Shown here: positions 59,683-64,000 of the stretch, one piece after another
How positions within the stretch are numbered: the stretch's first letter is position 1
Layout: each line of letters begins with the position of its first letter
From: Haloarcula sp. DT43
GTDB taxonomy: Archaea; Halobacteriota; Halobacteria; Halobacteriales; Haloarculaceae
DNA length: 64,000 bases
Direction of reading: 5' to 3'
NCBI RefSeq assembly: GCF_037078405.1
Contig: NZ_JAYMGZ010000001.1
Span: 682,001-746,000 of the forward strand
Program-made: the position numbers and the translations under genes
Notes under the pieces: model-generated
The model's input: only the letters and a program-made list of their open reading frames with translations
Database searches by the model: none
What the model was told of the DNA's origin: nothing

Positions 59683-60405
59683 TCACCCATCGAGCCGGAA
59701 CGCGAGACTGTACATCCGGCCGGTCCGCTCGGAGCCGATAGCCGAGACCAAATCGTCGGCCATCGCGGCCAGTGGCTCCCCGAGCGAATCCGGAAGCCCC
59801 GCGGCGTACGCACGCACCACCCCGGCGTGGGCGTCCAGATGCGCCGCGGTCCAGGGCACCGGGTCCAGCAGCGTCTCGTTGCGTTCGACGGTCCAGCCGT
59901 GGTCGGCGAAGACGGCGGCCAGCACGGCGGGCGGGTAGAACGTCAGCGCCGGCCGGCCGTCGACCGCCCGCGCGGCGGCGTTCTCCAGCGCGAACAGCCG
60001 GGTGACGGCCGCATCGGCGGGCGGTACCGCGTAGTCGTCGACGACGAGGCCGCCGCCGGGCTTTGCGACCCGCGCCAGTTCGGCCGCGACGGCGTCCAGG
60101 TCGGTCGGCGCCAGGACGTTGCAGAGTCCGTGGGCGGTGACGAGGTCGACGCTGTCGGTCGCAAGCGGCGTCGCCCGGAGGTCCGCCTCGACGACGGCGA
60201 GTCGGTCGGCGGTCCCGTCGCCGACGCGGTCGCGGACCGCCGCGGCGTGGTCGGCGTCGTTCGTCACCGCGTACACCCGCTCCGCGCCCGCGGCCAGCAG
60301 GCCCGCCGTCGTGTTGCCGACGCCGGCCCCGGCTTCGAGACAGACCCGTCCCTCGACCTGCCGGTCGGCGAGCGCGGCTGTCACCGTCTCCGGAACGCCG
60401 TCCAC
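59683..60405 (-). CDS. SAM-dependent methyltransferase
   Basis: A 240-aa class I methyltransferase: motif I LEAGAGVGNTTAGLLA, then VYAVTNDADHAAA, VEADLRATPLATDSVDLVTAHGLCNVL (motif II/III) and VAKPGGGLVVDDYAV. Substrate unknown. The frame is open upstream through the aldo/keto reductase gene. A GTG at 60405 two bases after that gene's stop is the best start, so the two are one operon. Confidence 0.8.
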   Translation of the reverse strand: MDGVPETVTAALADRQVEGRVCLEAGAGVGNTTAGLLAAGAERVYAVTNDADHAAAVRDRVGDGTADRLAVVEADLRATPLATDSVDLVTAHGLCNVLAPTDLDAVAAELARVAKPGGGLVVDDYAVPPADAAVTRLFALENAAARAVDGRPALTFYPPAVLAAVFADHGWTVERNETLLDPVPWTAAHLDAHAGVVRAYAAGLPDSLGEPLAAMADDLVSAIGSERTGRMYSLAFRLDG

Positions 60406-60407
60406 GC

Positions 60408-61292
60408 TCAGTGGTGCAGTTGCTCGGGCACCGGGCTGTCGTCGTGACGGGCCTCCTCGATGAGTGCGCGCTGACGGGCCTCGTCCATCCCCTCCGAGCG
60501 GCTGGCGGCGTCGAGCACCATCTTCACGAGCTTCGGGTCGCCGGGGCTGACGACGGTATCGAGGCCCTGGGCGGCGGCGAAGTCGAACCGCTCGCGGATG
60601 ACCTCCGGCGTGTCGACCGGCTCGTACCAGTTCGCGTACGGGCGGTCGGCCTCTGCCAGTTCGTCGGTCGGCGGCCACGACCCCTTGGCGAAGGCCTTGA
60701 TGCCGAGCGTGCCGATGCCCTCCGCCTCACACCGTTCTAACACGGCCTCGTAGTCGTACTCGCCGTCGTCCTTGCCGGCGACGACGGGGTTCAGCGGGAA
60801 CATCACCGTCTCCAGGTCGTCGATGCGGTCGACGGCGTCGAGGATGAGCCCGGGGTCGCCGTGGCTGGTCAGCCCGATGTGGTCGATTTTCCCGTCGTCT
60901 CTCGCCTCCCGTATCGCCTCCAGCGCGCCGCCGTCGCCGGTGATGGTGTCCAGTTCCGACTCGTACTCCAGGCCGTGAATCTGGTAGAGGTCGATTGTGT
61001 CGACGCCCAGCCGGTCGAGCGACCGGTCGATTTTCCGCGCGGCCCCCTCGTACTCGCGTTCCTGGGTCTTACAGCCTAGGAAGATGTCCTCGCGGTACTG
61101 CCGGAGCTTCGGCCCCAGTTTCAGCTCCGCGTCGCCGTAGGCCGGTGCCACGTCGAAGTGGTTGACCCCGTGGTCCAACACGAGCTCGACCATCTGGTTC
61201 GCGCCCTCCTGTTCGAGCCAGTTGAGTGCTATCGTGCCGAACGTCAGTACCGTGCTCTCCTGTCCAGTCTCGCCCAGTACTCGAGTCTCCAT
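60408..61292 (-). CDS. Aldo/keto reductase
   Basis: A 294-aa NADPH-dependent aldo/keto reductase with catalytic Asp and Tyr in HFDVAPAYGDAE, Lys in LGCKTQ and His in YQIHGL. It is the first gene of a pair with the methyltransferase. Substrate unknown; neighbouring genes do not define a pathway. A GATTATTGG promoter lies upstream. Confidence 0.9.
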   Translation of the reverse strand: METRVLGETGQESTVLTFGTIALNWLEQEGANQMVELVLDHGVNHFDVAPAYGDAELKLGPKLRQYREDIFLGCKTQEREYEGAARKIDRSLDRLGVDTIDLYQIHGLEYESELDTITGDGGALEAIREARDDGKIDHIGLTSHGDPGLILDAVDRIDDLETVMFPLNPVVAGKDDGEYDYEAVLERCEAEGIGTLGIKAFAKGSWPPTDELAEADRPYANWYEPVDTPEVIRERFDFAAAQGLDTVVSPGDPKLVKMVLDAASRSEGMDEARQRALIEEARHDDSPVPEQLHH

Positions 61293-61397
61293 ACGGACCG
61301 CACGATCCGGAGACCAATAATCGTTGGTTGCCCGCGCCGGACTGCGTCAGGGCGCGGCCGGGGTTTATTACTCTTTCAGTCCGAACGGACCGTATAG

Positions 61398-62354
61398 ATG
61401 TTTGGCAGAGAACAAGTCTTCTCGGCGATGACGGCGTCGTACGTGGTCGCGGTCACGCTCGCCCTCGTCGTCGCCGCGATATTCGCGCCGGTCGTCTGGA
61501 ACGGCGTGCCGAGCGGCGGGGACGACGACCCGAGCGTCGCCGTCGTCACCCTGCGGGGCGGGACGACCGACGCCAACGTCAACGCCGTCAGGCAGGACCT
61601 CCGCGAGGCGCGCACCAACGAATCCATCGAGGCGGTCGTCCTCCGGGTCGACAGCCCCGGCGGGCCGGTCGACTCAAGCGAGGAGTTCTACCTCGCGGTG
61701 AACCGGACCGCAAGCGAGATGCCGGTCGTCGCCTACGTCGAGGGGACGGCCGCCTCCGGGGGCTACTACGGCATCGTCCCGACCGACGAAATCGTCGTCA
61801 AGCCGAGTTCCAACGTCGGCAGCATCGGCGTCATCGTCCAGGCGCCGCTGAGCCTCATCGAGCAGACCGAGCAGCAAGGCGAGACGTTCGTCCGCTCGGG
61901 CCCGGACAAGGCCCAGGTGAGCAAGGACGGCCTCCGCGAGGACATCGAGGTGCTCCAGCGCTCGTTCGTCGGGACGGTCATGCGCCACCGGGGCGACCAG
62001 CTGTCGCTCTCCCGCGAGGAGGTCGCCAACGGGAACACGTACCTCGGCGCACGGGCGACCGAGAACGGCTTCGCCGACCGCATCGGCGACTCCGAGCTGG
62101 CCATCGAGCGGGCCGCCGCGCTCTCTGACGACATCGAGGGCGACGGCTACGACGTGACGTATCTGGGCAGCGGCGGCGCGGCGGTCAACGTCATCGTCGT
62201 CCCCGCCGGTGCCGAGACCGTCCAGGGCGCGAACAACGTCACCTACCTCGTCCACTCCGAGGACGAGACGACGTTCCGGGAGCCGGTGAAGTACTACGCC
62301 GTCTGGGGCATCCCTGCCAAGGGCGACAACGCGACGGTGATTCGCAATGACTGA
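61398..62354 (+). CDS. sppA: Signal peptide peptidase SppA, S49 family
   Basis: A 318-aa membrane-bound S49 peptidase. One N-terminal membrane helix (about 12-35) and an outside catalytic domain: Ser120 nucleophile in VEGTAASGGYYG and Lys171 general base (spacing 51, as in archaeal SppA). It digests released signal peptides and membrane fragments. TTTATTACTC is the promoter. The next gene overlaps its 3' end by eight bases. Confidence 0.92.
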   Translation: MFGREQVFSAMTASYVVAVTLALVVAAIFAPVVWNGVPSGGDDDPSVAVVTLRGGTTDANVNAVRQDLREARTNESIEAVVLRVDSPGGPVDSSEEFYLAVNRTASEMPVVAYVEGTAASGGYYGIVPTDEIVVKPSSNVGSIGVIVQAPLSLIEQTEQQGETFVRSGPDKAQVSKDGLREDIEVLQRSFVGTVMRHRGDQLSLSREEVANGNTYLGARATENGFADRIGDSELAIERAAALSDDIEGDGYDVTYLGSGGAAVNVIVVPAGAETVQGANNVTYLVHSEDETTFREPVKYYAVWGIPAKGDNATVIRND

Positions 62355-63387
62355 GGGCCGCATCGTCAAACCGCTCGCCGTGTTCATCGTCGTCCTCGTC
62401 GTGATACTGGGCGGGACGTTCCTGCTCGCGGTCGCCGGCCCGGGGTCGTCGGGGCCGCCCGACGGCGCGTCCATCGACGGCCAGTCGCCGTCGCAGTACC
62501 AGCCCGACGCGGTCAACGCCCCCGTCGACCCGGAGGACGGGGAGATATCCGTCGACGCCGACGGGGAGGACAAGCGAATCCTCGTCGACACGAGCCACGG
62601 CAACCAGGTGTCCGAGTCACAGCTCGAACCGATTACCGAAGCCGTGTTCGAGGCGGGCCACACCGTCGAGTACGGCACGTCGGGCACCGGCGGGTTCGCC
62701 GAGTCGCTGGGGCAGTACGACGGCGTGCTCGTCGTCCAGCCGCTCGGGAGCTTCTCGCCCGAGGAACGCGAGGCGCTACGGGAGTACACCGAGGACGGCG
62801 GGCGCGTCGTCGTCCTCGCCGAGCCGACGCAGACGCAGCTCTCGACCGGCTTCACGCAGTCGACGACGACGGTGTCGTTCGGGGCCAACAACGCCACCGA
62901 GCAGTACGGCGTCCGGATGGGTGCCGAACAGCTGTACAACGTCGACGACGCGGCCAACGACAACAACTTCAAGGCCATCTACGCGACGCCGAGCGGCGAC
63001 GGCGAACTGACCGACGGCGTCGAGACGATAACCTTCGACACCGCCGGCTACGCGGTCGTGAACGGGGACGCCGAGACGACGTTCACCGCGGCCGAGGGCA
63101 CCCGGACGCTGGAGACGCGGCGCACCGGCACGTACCCGACGGTCGTCCGCAACGACAACATGGTGTTCGTCACCGACTCGACGTTCATCCGGAGCTCCGA
63201 GATATACGACGCCGACAACGAGGTGTTCGTCGGGAACTTACTCGCGTTCCTCCTCGAGGGCGAGGCACCGGGCGGTGACGCGCCGGACGCCGGGTTCGTG
63301 ACCGACGGCGGCTCCGCCACCCCGGCCGAAACGCCGGCAGCGCCGACCCCCGAACCGACCCCGACGCCCACCCCGAGCGGGTTCTGA
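62347..63387 (+). CDS. Membrane-anchored DUF4350-like protein
   Basis: A 346-aa protein: N-terminal membrane helix (10-30), acidic linker, then an extracellular domain (about 75-300: KRILVDTSHGNQVSESQLEPITEAVFEAGHTVEYG, SLGQYDGVLVVQPLGSFSPEEREALREYTEDGGRVVVL) like DUF4350/glutamine-amidotransferase-type folds, and a Pro/Thr-rich tail. Such proteins are often near peptidases or MoxR/DUF58 operons. Translation is coupled to sppA (eight-base overlap). Confidence 0.85.
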   Translation: MTEGRIVKPLAVFIVVLVVILGGTFLLAVAGPGSSGPPDGASIDGQSPSQYQPDAVNAPVDPEDGEISVDADGEDKRILVDTSHGNQVSESQLEPITEAVFEAGHTVEYGTSGTGGFAESLGQYDGVLVVQPLGSFSPEEREALREYTEDGGRVVVLAEPTQTQLSTGFTQSTTTVSFGANNATEQYGVRMGAEQLYNVDDAANDNNFKAIYATPSGDGELTDGVETITFDTAGYAVVNGDAETTFTAAEGTRTLETRRTGTYPTVVRNDNMVFVTDSTFIRSSEIYDADNEVFVGNLLAFLLEGEAPGGDAPDAGFVTDGGSATPAETPAAPTPEPTPTPTPSGF

Positions 63388-63401
63388 CCACTCCCGCGGC
63401 G

Positions 63402-63923
63402 CTACCGCTCGCCGATACGCACCGTCGTCTCGCTGTACAGGCCGCGTTCGGCGGCGTCGGCCACGCTCAGCCCCGCGCCGATGGTGTACTCCCCGGCCGG
63501 CGCGGGCTCCCACTCGTCGTCGCTGACCCGGAACAGCCGGTCCCAGCGCCGCCGGAACCGCTTTCGCTCGCCGCGGTCGAACCGGAGGCTGCCGGCCTCG
63601 TCGGGCACGCTGTCGACGTGGGACGCCTCGGGCACCCCGTCGACGTACCAGGTCCAGGGTCGCGGCGAGTCCGTCGGGAGCGTTATCGGCACCGGCAGCG
63701 CGTTCTTCATCGTCACGACGAACGGCACCTCGGCTCCCGCGGTCCGGGGGGCCTCGACGTCGACGGACACCGCGCGATAGCGGAGCCACGTCGGCACCAG
63801 CCGGTCGCTCCAGGCCCTGCCGTCGATGCTGCGCGTGGCCCGTGGCTGCGCCTCGCGCTCGGTCGGGGCCTGTGGCTCCGCGTCGTCGCGGTGGAGCGCC
63901 CCCGAGTCGTAGATGCGACGCAT
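63402..63923 (-). CDS. Haloarchaeal hypothetical (DUF7974-like)
   Basis: A 173-aa protein with an N-terminal charged segment and an Ig-like beta region: VDVEAPRTAGAEVPFVVTMKNALPVPITLPTDSPRPWTW and GEYTIGAGLSVADAAERG. It resembles the haloarchaeal DUF7974 group; function unknown. No signal peptide. It converges on the DUF4350-like gene. The ATG at 63923 is preferred to one at 63950 because it starts the conserved MRRIYDSGALHRDD. Confidence 0.7.
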   Translation of the reverse strand: MRRIYDSGALHRDDAEPQAPTEREAQPRATRSIDGRAWSDRLVPTWLRYRAVSVDVEAPRTAGAEVPFVVTMKNALPVPITLPTDSPRPWTWYVDGVPEASHVDSVPDEAGSLRFDRGERKRFRRRWDRLFRVSDDEWEPAPAGEYTIGAGLSVADAAERGLYSETTVRIGER

Positions 63924-64000
63924 TGCCGGAGTGTCGGCCGGCACACGCAAAAGCGTTCTCCGGGTCCCGACCGACTGCGTTCGAGTGAACCGACTGACAC

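Noticed and set aside
1-64000. tRNA, rRNA, insertion sequences, integrases, attachment sites
   Set aside because: I found no sequence with a tRNA T-arm pattern in a cloverleaf context, no rRNA core motif, no transposase or integrase motif, and no flanking direct repeats around the AT-rich patch that would mark an attachment site.

Overview
This 64 kb window is chromosomal DNA from a halophilic archaeon (class Halobacteria). The evidence is very high GC with strong G/C third positions, highly acidic predicted proteins, TATA/BRE-type promoters about 27 nt upstream of many start codons with little or no leader, and family markers such as archaeal TFB, a Bat-type HTH regulator, Rli1/ABCE1, ribosomal protein L15e, UbaA/SAMP sampylation proteins, FAU-1 and archaemetzincin. 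A family such as Haloarculaceae is plausible, but the genus cannot be fixed from this sequence. I see no rRNA, tRNA, CRISPR array, insertion sequence, integrase or replication origin. Most of the window looks like stable core chromosome.

Layout. 0.2-5.7 kb: rhodanese, AI-2E-type permease, geranylgeranyl reductase-family flavoprotein, small membrane proteins and a BNR propeller. 5.7-13.2 kb: uvrA, a LURP-one-like protein, a Tat-exported LVIVD protein, the FAU-1 RNase pair, a 53-aa Sec61-beta gene and a thioredoxin. 13.3-21.6 kb: receiver/PAS protein, F420 reductase npdG, HAD phosphatase, UPF0146 divergent from archaemetzincin, an EMC6-like protein with Rli1, a small wHTH regulator, and an isochorismatase/YqcI pair. 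21.7-30.3 kb: PIN/ATPase/KH protein, M20 and M32 peptidases, soluble chemoreceptor, UbaA, BtuF-like receptor, PUA protein. 30.4-34.6 kb: SepF, an ABC-2 exporter and zinc-finger proteins. 34.8-37.2 kb: an anomalous AT-rich patch holding the back half of a secreted PKD protein, a membrane protein and a lipoprotein. 37.6-43.8 kb: wHTH, rhodanese-MBL persulfide dioxygenase-like protein, a second ABC-2 system and RNase R. 44-48.5 kb: retinal synthesis cluster bat-like, crtB, crtY, brp. 48.7-54 kb: a 45-aa protein, L15e, tungsten-type aldehyde ferredoxin oxidoreductase, several small unknown proteins, two MoaD/ubiquitin-like proteins (one SAMP3-like). 54.1-64 kb: CtBP-type dehydrogenase, lipoprotein, a Cys-rich Bat-type regulator beside a TFB gene, HpcH aldolase, cupin, aldo/keto reductase plus methyltransferase, SppA plus a DUF4350-like protein, and a haloarchaeal hypothetical.

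Themes. Sulfur and ubiquitin-like chemistry recurs: rhodanese, UbaA (E1-like), SAMP3, a second MoaD-fold protein with a Cys-Cys tail, and the pterin enzyme AOR. The bat/crtB/crtY/brp run would convert geranylgeranyl diphosphate to retinal if CrtI is supplied elsewhere; no opsin lies in the window. The strongest regulatory signals are a shared palindrome, TTTGGC-N4-GCCAAA type, in front of both a Cys-rich HTH_10 regulator and the adjacent TFB gene; a second palindrome on the divergent gene; and a perfect 14-bp palindrome, TTGCAATATTGCAA, just upstream of the AOR TATA box. The clearest sign of foreign or fast-evolving DNA is the AT-rich patch at about 35.46-37.2 kb.
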